From positions 2,164,969-2,228,968 of the forward strand of contig KN832556.1 in assembly GCA_000827205.1 (NCBI GenBank): a DNA stretch of 64,000 nt, read 5' to 3'. The DNA is from Plicaturopsis crispa FD-325 SS-3. Lineage: Eukaryota; Basidiomycota; Agaricomycetes; Amylocorticiales; Amylocorticiaceae. Under the pieces are notes generated by a model. The model was not told where the DNA came from. It made no database searches and worked only from the letters and a program-made list of their open reading frames with translations. This document shows, one piece after another, positions 54,617 to 64,000 of this stretch. Positions within the stretch are counted from its first letter, which is position 1; every line of letters starts with the position of its first letter. The position numbers and the translations under genes were made by a program.

Positions 54617-55923
54617 ATGAAGGTTTCGTCGTCCTTTTTCGCGATCCTCGCCCTCGCCGTCGCTCTCGTAGACGCTTCCGGCGACCACCACGCGCGTTCT
54701 GGTCCTGACCACCACGCGTTGGCCGCTCGTGCTCAGAATGCGCCCAGGTCCAACGCCAAGCGCTGCGCTGCGCGTTCGCCCCCGAAGGCGGCGACTACCA
54801 GCAGCAGTGCTACGCATACGACCACCAGCTCCAGCTCTAGTCACGCAGCTGTGCGTGGTTTCTTTGGTTGCGGTTCCGCTTTCGTGCGCTGATCATGTAC
54901 ACAATCCAGGCTCAGACTCCCAAGGTAAACCAGGCGAATGCAGCGCCAGCGCCGGCCGCTGCAGCGGATGCCGTCAAGGGTCTGCTCAATGTCAAATCCG
55001 ACTGCGGTGACATTGGTGCTACCAGTGAGTTTATCATCCGCGCGTAGATCAAGGCATCTTTTCTAATGCGGGTCTCAGAGGAAATCACGGCCATCAGTGG
55101 ACCCAACGGAAACATCGGGTGGTTGAACTGTATGTTGATTTGCATTTCACGTCGCACCTGTGCTTACGGTTTCTTAAGGCGGTATTAACGACGGTGGTTG
55201 GAGGCCACCCTATGTCAAGGTCGACGAGATCATCACCGTTGACCTGTCCGATGCTCTCAAGGACCCGAAGACACCTTTCGGGCCTTGCAAGGAATACGTC
55301 CCACTCTTCGAGAAATACGGCAAGCAATTCAACAGTATGCATTCCGACCCCAATCTACAATTTTGTTCGGGTACTAATCCTGCTACAGTCCCTCCCATTC
55401 TCATGGCTGCATTCGCCATGCAGGAGAGCACGTGCAACCCGAACACCGTTGGCGGTGCCGGTGAGCAGGGTCTGATGCAGATTACCAAGGACAAGTGCGG
55501 TGCCGCCCCCGGCGGGAACTGCAAGGATGTTGTACGTGCTGCCTCCCAGTCTCCTTGTTTATACTTGATTTTAACGCCTCGCTGCAGGACTACAACATCA
55601 AGACCGGCACCAAGTTCTTTTCGGATACGCTGAACAGCAACAACGGTGACCTCTTGAAGAGTCTCGGGTACTGGAACGGCTGGTTCCCCTCCATGACGGT
55701 TGGCCAGGCCCTCGCTGCTGCCACATCGGGATGCTGCCGGTGCCAGCAGAACCTCGATTAGTGAGTTCATCTTGCGGTTTTCACAGCCATTATCTGTACT
55801 GACTGACTTACGCGTATCATTAGCCTGCACCAGTTCCTCAACGGATGGGTCCTGAACGTCGATGCCTACGACCACTCCCCACGCATCGGCAAGTTCTTCA
55901 ACTTGGACAAGTGCGGGAACTAG
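54617..55923 (+). CDS. Secreted lysozyme-like transglycosylase (GH23/SLT fold)
   Basis: Seven exons (54617-54850, 54910-55024, 55079-55129, 55179-55334, 55389-55531, 55588-55760, 55824-55923) give 323 residues. A signal peptide (MKVSSSFFAILALAVALVDA) is followed by a His/Arg- and Ser/Thr-rich linker and then the lytic-transglycosylase-like domain: VPLFEKYGKQFNIPPILMAA, FAMQESTCNP with the catalytic Glu in MQES, GGAGEQGLMQITKDKC (the GLMQI motif), SLGYWNGW and a Cys-rich end (CCRCQQNLDYLHQFLNGW). GH23-type enzymes cleave peptidoglycan; in fungi they may act on bacteria or on chitin-like polymers. The start is in a good position after a pyrimidine-rich leader. The fold is confident; the natural substrate is not. 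Confidence 0.87.
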
Positions 55924-56614
55924 GGCGGCTTGCGCTTGCGTTTTCTTGATGACGACCCTGGCCCCGTGCGGCCACACTTACCTTCGTTTGCTTTGCACTG
56001 GTCGCAGCATAATCGATACCCGCAATCGTCATGTTTTCATACCCCCTCCGCACTTACTTAACAATATTAACGTCCTGTTGCGCCCGATGTTTGTTCGTTG
56101 TGCGGTTGTGGTTGAGAATCGACCAGGTTCGCAGAGAGTCTTGGCAATGGTGCGCATATGGTTGTGGAGACCATTCAATTCAGGCTTCGTTGTCTCAGTT
56201 CAGTACATCCGTAAGTATGCTCAAACTCTCGTTGTGCTCCAATTTCTTTGCAGCTTGAGTTTCGACATCCTGATCGTCGACCTCAGTCCATTCGATTCAC
56301 CGATATGACGCGCAGCGAGCAGCCGAACATACGCCGCTACGGTGTCCTAGAAATGCTTACCACCGCCTCATATCAACACGCATCTCTAATACGCATGGCA
56401 CCGACGGCGTTGCATGCGTATCAAATCTAATCCGGCGGTACAACCTTCCTCGTGAACCCCACATACACACGAGCACGCGCACCGAATGGTTCTACGGCCA
56501 GGCGGGTCGTCGCCTTCTTCCGCGCAGCCCGATAATACAAGCCTATATATGTAGACCCGCGATGGCCTCTGCTCGGCTCCCTAGTAGAGACCGTCCCCGT
56601 CCTCCCCATCCGTC
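55924..56614. other. Intergenic with protease promoter
   Basis: No supported gene. Contains the TATA box of the downstream protease. Confidence 0.5.
56544..56550 (+). promoter_or_regulatory. TATA box of the aspartic protease
   Basis: TATATAT about 65-70 bp before ATG56615. Confidence 0.6.
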
Positions 56615-58228
56615 ATGTACTCTGCCCTTGCCCTCGGCCTGCTCGCCCTGGCCTCTGCGGCCGACGCCAGCGACAGCCTGTACAAGATTAACCTGACGGG
56701 CCGCAAGACCCCCGCGCGGTCGTCGATGCGGAAGCGCGCTATCGGCCCTGCGTCCGTCTCCCTGGTCGATTATTTCAATGGGACAGACCTGCAGTGAGTT
56801 TCCAGCGCCTTTTTCAATTTGAGAACAGCGTCTAACACACTGCTTTGCGAAGATGGTAGGTCGAATCGCGTAGGAGGCGGTGGATCACACGCACTAAACG
56901 GATAAATCTATACTTAGGTATGGTAACATCTCGGTCGGAACCCCTGCCCAGGAAATTACAGTCGTGTTCGACACGGGCAGCTCTACCCTCGAGTTTGCGA
57001 GTGAGTAGTCGCATCTGTCCTCGTTCGCAATTATAATGGATGCTCATCGCGTTCGACCCAGGTACCGCGTGCACGACCTGCAAGAAGCAGGTGCGGTTCG
57101 ACACCTCCAAGAGCTCGACCTACAAGGACGGCGGACAGACCACCAGCATCGAGTTCGGCACCGGCATCGGCGTCGCGCCCGTCGAGAACCCTGAGGACTG
57201 GAAGCTCACCCTGCGCAGTGGGCAGGACACCGTGGCTGTCGGTGGCCTCAAAGCTACGAATGTGGAGCTCTTCACGATCACGCACCAGACTTCGGCGTTC
57301 GTCGACGACCCATTCTCAGGAATTCAGGGTAAGCATTGACCATCCCGTGAATGTTGTGGGTGCTGATGATTTGTACAGGAATGGGCGCGGATGCTGAGGG
57401 CTTCTTTGCCGCTCTTGTCAAGCAGGGCATGGATGGTATGCGTCTGTTTCATTGAATAGCTAAGCCTGCAGTAGTCTGACATGCCGACTCTAGCGGTGTT
57501 TGGCATGTATCTGACGGCCAAGAAGGTCGGCGGTGCAGAGCTCACTATCGGTGGCTACGACAAGACGAAATTCACAGGTAGTTGGCATGGCTAGTCCGAG
57601 CACCACTGAATCTCATGGCCGTTCTCACTTGCAGGCGACCTCACGTATGCCTCGGTACCATCCGGCTCCGGCTCCACCTGGCAGCTCTCGTCCCCCGCCA
57701 TCTACGTGAACGGAAAGACTGATTCGACGCTGAAGAGCAAGCGCCAAATCATCTTCGACAGCGGAACGAGCAACATCGTTTTCGACACCGAGACAACCGA
57801 GGTACATAATCCTCTTCCTGCGTACGTCCCTAGCACCTAACGTACCCCCCTTTAGGCCATGTACGCCCAAATCTCCTCCGACATCAAAGCGAACGACAAC
57901 GAGCCGGGCACCTACGGCATCGCGTGCTCCAAGATCAGCAGCCTCCCCGCGAAGATCGACTTTGCGTTCACGGACACCAGCGGGAAGCCGTTCAACCTCA
58001 CGATCCCGAGCAGCGAGCTCAACGTCGGGCCGTTCGCGGACGACCCAGACACCTGCCAGACGCTCATCAACGCGTATGACGGCCTGGAGCTCGTCGGTGG
58101 GTCGGTGCTGAAGCACTACTACAGCGTGTGGGACGTCGGGAAGCAGAAACTCGGATTCGCCAACAATGGTAGGTCGTGCTATCCTCGCGACTTACGCTCT
58201 ATGCTAACCCTTTCGATCAGGCCATTGA
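56615..58228 (+). CDS. Secreted aspartic protease (A1 family, polyporopepsin-like)
   Basis: Multi-exon gene with a signal peptide (MYSALALGLLALASAADA), a basic propeptide (RKTPARSSMRKRAIGPASVS) and a pepsin domain. The first catalytic site is VVFDTGSSTLEF and the second is IIFDSGTSNIVF. Other family blocks are YGNISVGTPAQE, GIQGMGADAEGFF, LTIGGYDKTKFTG, SSELNVGP and LVGGSVLKHYYSVWDVGKQK. The last exon adds only GH and a stop at 58226-58228. The enzyme degrades extracellular protein at acid pH. The junction between LQ and YGNIS is unusual: two adjacent normal-sized introns flank a 3-nt exon (56853-56855) that would supply the Trp of DLQWYGNISVG. One longer intron (56794-56917) is the alternative and drops only that Trp. 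Confidence 0.92.
56853..56855 (+). other. Candidate 3-nt micro-exon (ATG)
   Basis: Intron 56794-56852 (59 bp, GTGAGT...CGAAG, CTAAC branch) and intron 56856-56917 (62 bp, GTAGGT...CTTAG, CTAAA branch) leave only ATG between them. Reading across: CA|ATG|G gives Gln-Trp, restoring the DLQWYGN wording of the family. Confidence 0.6.
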
Positions 58229-58580
58229 TCTGGGCTATCCACGTCGTAGCTGTGTAACTATTCGCTGTACTTGCTCTGTAGCACCACTACACTTCAGAGA
58301 ATGAATAAATGAAGTGTAAACATACTCTTGCGGTTCGGGAGTTCTGATCATCGCACAAATGTCTGCAGGTAAATGGAGAGAGAAAATTCTTGTTTGATTG
58401 ATAACAGCGATGTAGACGATTAGCAAATTCTAAAGGTACAGGAGGACAGCTACAGAGAAAGACCTGTGCGAGACAATGAACAGTAATACATATGTTGAGA
58501 GTAGCTTCGGGAACACTTCTTTGTGAGTCTCTGCTCGACTTTTATACAGTACGACACCTGGATGTGGCGGGGCGGCCGGG
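58229..58580. other. Intergenic, convergent 3' ends
   Basis: 352 bp, AT-richer, no gene seen; 3' flanks of the protease (+) and the transcription factor (-). Confidence 0.5.
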
Positions 58581-61470
58581 CTATATGATGAGAACGTTCA
58601 GGTTGAGGTCTTTTATCACCGATCGCCAGTCTGCGTTTGGGAGCTGCTGGTCGAGTCTTCGCCACACCTAGAGACGGCAAAGTAAGATGACTGCACGAGT
58701 GGTGTCATAGCACAAGACGTACCTGGAGGACAATCTGTTCGGAGGTGTCGATCTCGTAGCAGCACTGCGTTCTAAAGGGCCTTCAGCATTATGATATCCA
58801 CCTCAGTTGAGTAGTACGAACCGGAAGGCCTGGAAAATTTGTGCCACGCGTTGCCGTCCATTGCCATATGTTTGCGAGCCTGCAATGATGACAGGCCAGA
58901 TCAAGCTGGGGGAGACAAACGCGAGTCAAATCGATGGGCAAACTTTGAGGGAGGAAGAGACTTACTCGACACCCATCTTGCTCGTTGAGCACTCGAGGCA
59001 CAACGCGAGGACCGTATCGCAGCATCGTTGGACGAGGTCATCAGTGGGTGGCACCTGCATGATATCCCGGAGAAGCATTATCTAGAGGCGGAGATTAGCC
59101 CATGCGCGAAAAGCCACCGGCGAGACTCGAGCGATCTCACCTGACAAGCCTTGAGGTAGATGCAGTTCCCCCTGTGCACACGAGTTGACAGGCCGTCGAC
59201 GGGCTGCGACCACATCTCTAGCGCGCTGTAGAGCTCCATTGCGCTCGCGTCACCCCCATCGTCCGAGAATTCCGCGATGTACGCAACGTTGTTTAATCTT
59301 CGCGACACGAACGTGGTAACCTGCGACGTAATTTAGCGTGCTATTCGGTCCGGGATATTGCAGGCCACTTACACGGGCTAACAGAGGGACGAACGCTCGA
59401 GACATACCAAACACAGATTCTACATACGAATGGCCCGTGTGCGATTCGTCTAGCCTATGGGGAGAGCAAGTTAGTGCATGCTATAGCATTCAGTGCAGCT
59501 CACTAACCACCAGCTGCTGGCGCCGTCGTTCAACAGCGATGGCTCCTTGCCTGTGCTCAAGCAACCTGAAAGTAAATATGTAAGCCTTGTTAACGTATTG
59601 GTGTTCGGATATTAATACCAAAGATGTCGTAGACCGAGAGGATCTCCAAGAGTAGGCGGGCGCGAGAAGATCCATTCACAGCTCCCGCACTTACGGTCAA
59701 GTCACTGGAGCTGGACAGAACAGCTGTCGGCCCACCGCGCACGTCTACCAGGACCTTTGCAAGGTCCATATTCTTCAGCCAGTTGCGACCGCCGGAAAAA
59801 ATCTGGATGACGCTCAGCGTCTTTCGAACACACACAAGAAGCAAGCCCACTTACGTCCATGAGGGCAATAGCAATCGAAGCAGACAGTGCTGCATCACTG
59901 GTTGTACCTTCAATAGTTTGACATGCCGTTGCCAGCAGTTGTTTGGACTTCATTCGATACGACTGGGCCACTCGTATCATCCCGTCAGCAGTGTGCTGCG
60001 TGCCGCTGATGCGGCTCAGCAAAAATGCCTGAGGGAAGGTTAGCTCATTGCCCACAAAGCAAGAGACCAATTGGCTAACTTGGTGGACAGCCGCGACGCC
60101 GAGTAGGGATAACCGTAACGCGTCAATCGCCGGGTCAGAGCCTGGAGGTCGACTGAGCACTAGCGGCAAGTTGGCGGCCACGACTGGATTCTCATGAGGG
60201 ACGGCCATTATTATACTGGTAGAAGATACGCAGTAGTGGCGAATCTTCAAAAAAGGAGAACAAAAATCATTATTTTCATTGGTATCTAGGGCGTTGATTA
60301 TGTTGTCCCACCAGATTCCGTTCTTGATCCGAATGGAACTGTACAAAAACTTTTAAAACCGCAGCACAGGCATATGGCAGCGGCGTACGTACAAAAGGTT
60401 CAATAGGGTCGACGGGCGCCATTAGTGTTGGATTGGGATTGTTCCAGTGCGCAGCGACTTGTTGACCAGGTGGGCGCATACCTGCAGACGTTGCGTGACT
60501 AGAGGAAGATGCGCCGCGATTGGAGACGACTGGCTGAGTAGGGGGACGCGACCCATTGGATGGGTATCCGTGCTCGTAGCGAGGCGCGATTGGGTATGAA
60601 GCTATTTCGGGTATCATGTTTAAAACATTAGGATTAGTGCTAGGGTGTTGCATCGGATAACCGTGTGCAGGACTACTGCGGTCCATGGGTCCAGCACTAA
60701 GTATCAAAGTCAGTTTGGACCGTGTGTGTGCTAAATGCGATGGCTGACCCCTGGCGTCGAGCTAATTCTGGATCGGGAACCATAGACTGTGGCAAGTATG
60801 CATCGCTACGATACCGCTACAGTGAGTACTCGTGAAAGCAAGGTCAACGAAAACCCGAACCTTGGATGACGCGACATTATAGGAGGCAGGGACATGTCCC
60901 CAGGTCCAGCACGCCTGGGTGGGCTGTTGTCCCTGACTGGAGGAGTGGACGCCTCAGACACCCCCGAGGAGCCTGCTGTGGAAGGCCGGCCATCGTTATC
61001 GAGTCCGTCCTTTCGTGAAGTAGACTTTTTGCGTGCAGGAACACCTTCAGGCCAAGTGCACTGGTTCGGAAAGAATTGGCTACAGCGACCCCTTGGGCAA
61101 AAACACTTGACTCACGTCTCTTTGCCCGTGCGTACACCGCATGCAGTTTGGTTTGGTCTCATCGCACTTTGAGCGAGTCGTTAGCTACCGAAGTCGCGTT
61201 CGAAAAAGAGACGTTGCGTACCTTGATTTTTTTAATGCGACATGTTAAGCAACCAGTTTTACTGCGAGTATACTTTGGACGTTTCCTCTGGTTGGTCTCT
61301 GGCCGTGGAGGAGGCGCTACGACGTGAACAGGGCCAGTCGGGGGCGCCGGGTAGTATGAGGGGGGAGGTGCATAGTATGGATTAGCTGTTGACGGACTGA
61401 AATGGAAACAATTAGCGAAGCCTCGGGATAGGACGGAGACAAGGTCGCACTAGGGCATGCCATCGGCCAT
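58581..61470 (-). CDS. Zn(II)2Cys6 fungal transcription factor
   Basis: Many-exon minus-strand gene from ATG61470, with a short Tyr/Pro-rich lead. The Zn2Cys6 binuclear cluster has the pattern C-x2-C-x6-C-x6-C-x2-C-x6-C at about residues 56-83 (TGCLTCRIKKIKC, NCMRCTHGQRDCTWPEGVP). Its codons are split by introns after KIK and after QRD. A disordered segment follows (SSPAHGYPMQHPSTNPN and on), then a long helical region of the fungal-specific transcription factor type (NPVVAANLPLVLSRPPGSDP, LRLSLLGVAAVHQ, ALSASIAIALMD, LLEILSVYDIFG, VESVFGMSRAFVPLLARV). It ends VWRRLDQQLPNAD and stops at 58581-58583. The protein should bind CGG-type half sites as a dimer in the nucleus. The target genes are unknown; the neighbouring protease is only a positional candidate. 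Confidence 0.88.
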
Positions 61471-63545
61471 AGGATCGGTAGAGGGGGGAAGATCCTCGCC
61501 TTGCGTATTTCGCATAGTTTTATACAGGCGAGATAAAAGGGCAGAGACAAGAAAGACGAAGGAAAGAAGTGACGCTGCCGTTTCAGCACATATCGGGTGG
61601 CGCCGACCAAATCTAAGGGTCGGACGCCGGTGTAAATTATCCCTCCGCTCTGTATGTTGTCGTCTTCCTTTTACTTGGAAAGGAAAATTGTTTTGATTCG
61701 TCCTCGTCTTTTTGACCCATGCAGTCCTCCAAATGGGTCTTGGCTCCTCCTCCAGGGCGACCAGATCGTCTTTCAAAGTCCTCTTTTTTTCACCAGCGTC
61801 TACAGCACTGCACACTGACAGGCGCCGTATTTTTTATGTATGCGTTTTTAGATCAACAACAGCCTTCCGGAAGCAAGTCAGGTCCCTTGATGCCATCCCA
61901 AATGCGACCCACTTCCTTTCGTGGTTGTCACCCACGTACGGCAGGCTTTCCGATCAGCACCCCGCAACTCTGAAACACTAACGGAATGGCAGTACATATA
62001 GATCATATCAGCGGAGAGTGGTGTCAGGACCCCCGACAACCACCCAGAATGTGTGTTTTCAGTTCGGATGCGAAACGGCGCGCAGCGCCGCAGGTCTCTT
62101 CAAATTCGGATGCCAAATGGTCAAATTTTGGTCCAAGGTTTGTGCAAATTTTCGGATGCAAGACGCGACGAGGTGAAGGTCTGTGCAAGTTCGGATGTCA
62201 TATTTTGGTCGAGATCAGGCTGTGCCGCTGTGCCGGGTGATTTTTGTATTAAATACCCCTGATATAGACAAATTTACACCATATCAAGCACTATGTATGT
62301 GTCATTTTTCGGATGCGAACTTGGCTTTGGCAGGGGTATAACCGATTTTCGGATGCGAACGGCGTCTGGGAGGGCAGGTCCCATTCGGGTGTTGACCCCC
62401 TCAGAAAAAACATACATTCTGGGTGGTTGTCGGGGGTCCTGTGGTGTCCCACTCCGCCCAACCTTCCAATCACCGGATCGAAACAAACGTTTTTCTCTTG
62501 CTGTAGCTCCCATTACTCGAACCTCTATCAAGGTAGACATGTGGCAAGGTGCGTTTTGTAATGCGACAAGGCAGCATAGAAAACCTGAAGGCAACCCTCG
62601 TGTCGAAAAGCCCTTTTCTTCACGCAATCAATGCCATCTGCATCTCAAGCTTCTAGGTTGGCCCTTGAATTCGTGGACCCACGTCGCACACTTCCCTAGT
62701 GCTGCTCAAACGCTCACATATCATTGATACGCCCGGCCACCGCGTTTTCAATGCTCGCGGGTGTGTCTTCGGGGATGCTCTGTGCTGATGGCACGCTTTC
62801 AAAAGCTTCACGGTGCGCCTTGGCTTTCTGGTGCCTTGCTATATTCCACGGCTTGGTGCATACAAATTTACAGCTGCTCATGACACGGTGCTTGTGTGCG
62901 GAGGAGTCGTACGGTAGAGCCTGCTCAACGGGCCGGCGCCGTGTCGATCCCCAGTGATTCGTCTGTACGGACTACGAAACTGGCAAGTGATTCTGTCATG
63001 GTCGACCCAATTTAATAAAAGCGGTCTCTAATTCTCATCGGCGGTAGCGCAGAACGGAAGCTGAAGGGTTTATTCAAAAAAATGAGGATGCACTGCGGTT
63101 TACATCCTGCCGGCATATTTGCGTTTAGCATCACCGGTATGCAGCGGTATGCTCGTGCCTACTGATGCGTGGTCCTCGGCCTCTGCTAGTTCACCACAAC
63201 CATTTTGAGGAGCTCTGAACGTATTAATGAGGGGTGCAAGTTGACCGTAGATACATGTAAAGCGAACGTACTTTCATCAGCTGTACAATATAATGAACTT
63301 GCCAATCACTTTCGTAAGTATTATCGGAGAGATTGAACGTTGGGAGCATCCTGATGATCAGATTATTTTGAAGTTGGAAGGTGAGAGGAAACGAAACTAA
63401 GAAATGGATTGTTAACATGAGATGATACAAGGTTGCGTCGGCGTGAGTATGTAGTTGTGAGTGTCATATGTATCATTGTAAGTAAGCGAAGAGATTGTCC
63501 AAAACGTATGAAAAAGAATTTACACTGAAGCGCCCTCCTAAAACC
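61471..63545. other. Intergenic with a TIR element
   Basis: About 2 kb without a supported gene. TATA-like sequence near 61508-61540 may serve the transcription factor. A 417-bp TIR element occupies 62025-62441. Frames between 62.5 and 63.2 kb lack any family signature. Confidence 0.5.
62025..62441. mobile_element. Non-autonomous TIR element (MITE) with 6-bp target duplication
   Basis: Terminal inverted repeats of about 35 bp start CAGGACCCCCGACAACCACC and differ at one position. Each end is flanked by TGGTGT (62019-62024 and 62442-62447). Inside, the word TTCGGATG followed by CGAA or a variant recurs about six times (near 62067, 62103, 62152, 62190, 62308 and 62352), in one orientation and at both sides of the element. 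That is the arrangement of subterminal binding sites for a transposase. There is no coding capacity. Near-perfect ends suggest recent movement. The superfamily is not certain from a 6-bp duplication. Confidence 0.75.
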
Positions 63546-64000
63546 TTATCGTTGCGCGCTCAGTCTTCGCAGCCTCAGGAGATCCGCGGTCGAGAGGAAC
63601 TGGAACGACGGGCTCTCAGGCCTGATGGGCGACGGCTCGGGGGCAATCGATTCCGCGTCAGACTCGCTACGAGGATAGTCACGCCGGAAATCGAAATCGC
63701 CTTCGCCATTGTCATCTGAACGGTCTCTGAATGCGTGGAGCACCTGCGAAACGTCGTGATGCAGAGGCGGCCTGAGGGAAGCAGTGTCATCGGACGATGA
63801 GCTGTCGCGATGTCTCGGCGGCGGTCGTTTGAACAGGGCCTGGATATGAGCAGGAAGGTCGTGTATGGTTGGATAGTGTGCCGGGATGTTGTAGACCACC
63901 GGTTCTACCTCCTCATCCCGGTCCAGCAGTCGTCCGTCCATGACACATTCCGACAACGTGAAGATGGAGGACGCCCTCGAAATTCTTGTCTTGGTGACAA
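63546..64000 (-). CDS. Partial gene, C-terminal part of an unknown protein
   Basis: An open frame on the minus strand runs off the right edge and stops at 63546-63548. The visible part reads VTKTRISRASSIFTLSECVM, DEEVEPVVYNIPAHYPTIHD, LPAHIQALFKRPPPRHRDSS and RDYPRSESDAESIAPEPSPI, ending LRLRRLSAQR. It is acidic and Ser/Pro-rich with no recognised domain. The frame stays open to the window end, so the start codon lies outside or in another exon; MDGRLLDRDEE could be an internal start. It is transcribed toward the MITE-bearing intergenic region. Confidence 0.55.
   Translation of the reverse strand, partial: VTKTRISRASSIFTLSECVMDGRLLDRDEEVEPVVYNIPAHYPTIHDLPAHIQALFKRPPPRHRDSSSSDDTASLRPPLHHDVSQVLHAFRDRSDDNGEGDFDFRRDYPRSESDAESIAPEPSPIRPESPSFQFLSTADLLRLRRLSAQR

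Noticed and set aside
63035-63080. tRNA-like word (GCGGTAGCGCAGAACGG)
   Set aside because: The D-arm-like word is not followed by an anticodon arm or a GGTTCGAATC-type T arm at the right distance.

Overview
The window is nuclear DNA of a filamentous basidiomycete, most likely an Agaricomycete. The evidence is the gene density, multi-exon genes with 50-65 bp GT-AG introns carrying CTAAC/CTGAC-like branch sites, moderately GC-rich coding sequence, and families typical of that class: multi-module DUF3712 proteins, NACHT-WD40 receptors, BTB families, polyporopepsin-like proteases and a five-exon cysteine-rich mini-protein. No retroelement, virus-like element, CRISPR, rRNA or tRNA was recognised.

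Layout. 0.3-9.8 kb (+): giant Tag1-like membrane protein built of three ~3 kb modules. 10.5-11.3 kb (-): small secreted Kre9/Knh1-like protein. 12.6-14.9 kb (+): Tlg2/syntaxin-16 SNARE. 14.7-15.9 kb: tandemly duplicated junction holding 3' fragments of the SNARE and of the next gene. 15.9-21.1 kb (-): NACHT-WD40 (NLR-like) receptor of mosaic base composition. 22.2-24.8 kb: 80-residue Cys-rich protein (-) and two paralogous RGG-repeat ORFs (+). 25.1-27.2 kb (+): two BTB genes, the first apparently damaged. 27.4-28.2 kb (-): single-pass membrane protein. 28.8-33.1 kb: ER cyclophilin (-) and DBP7 helicase (+) sharing a 192-bp promoter.

33.8-47.8 kb: a short-chain dehydrogenase/reductase (SDR) family, one gene on + and three on -, plus a decayed copy. 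Interspersed are an unknown low-complexity protein (+) and a mitochondrial PrpD/2-methylcitrate dehydratase (-). 48.4-52.4 kb (+): a MAP kinase kinase of the Mkk1/2 type and a Pcl/Pho80-like cyclin. 54.6-58.2 kb (+): secreted lysozyme-like transglycosylase and secreted aspartic protease, the latter with a probable 3-nt exon. 58.6-61.5 kb (-): Zn2Cys6 transcription factor. 63.5 kb to the edge (-): partial unknown gene. Two non-autonomous TIR elements lie at 54.1-54.4 kb (TA target) and 62.0-62.4 kb (6-bp target duplication).

The genes do not form one pathway. Housekeeping trafficking, folding and ribosome-biogenesis genes alternate with fast-evolving families (NLR, BTB, SDR, RGG repeats). The most unusual structures are the SNARE/NLR junction duplication, the composition break inside the NLR gene, the twin repeat ORFs open on both strands, GC-AG introns in two SDR paralogues, and the 3-nt exon. 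Exon joins were built by eye from splice signals and reading phase.
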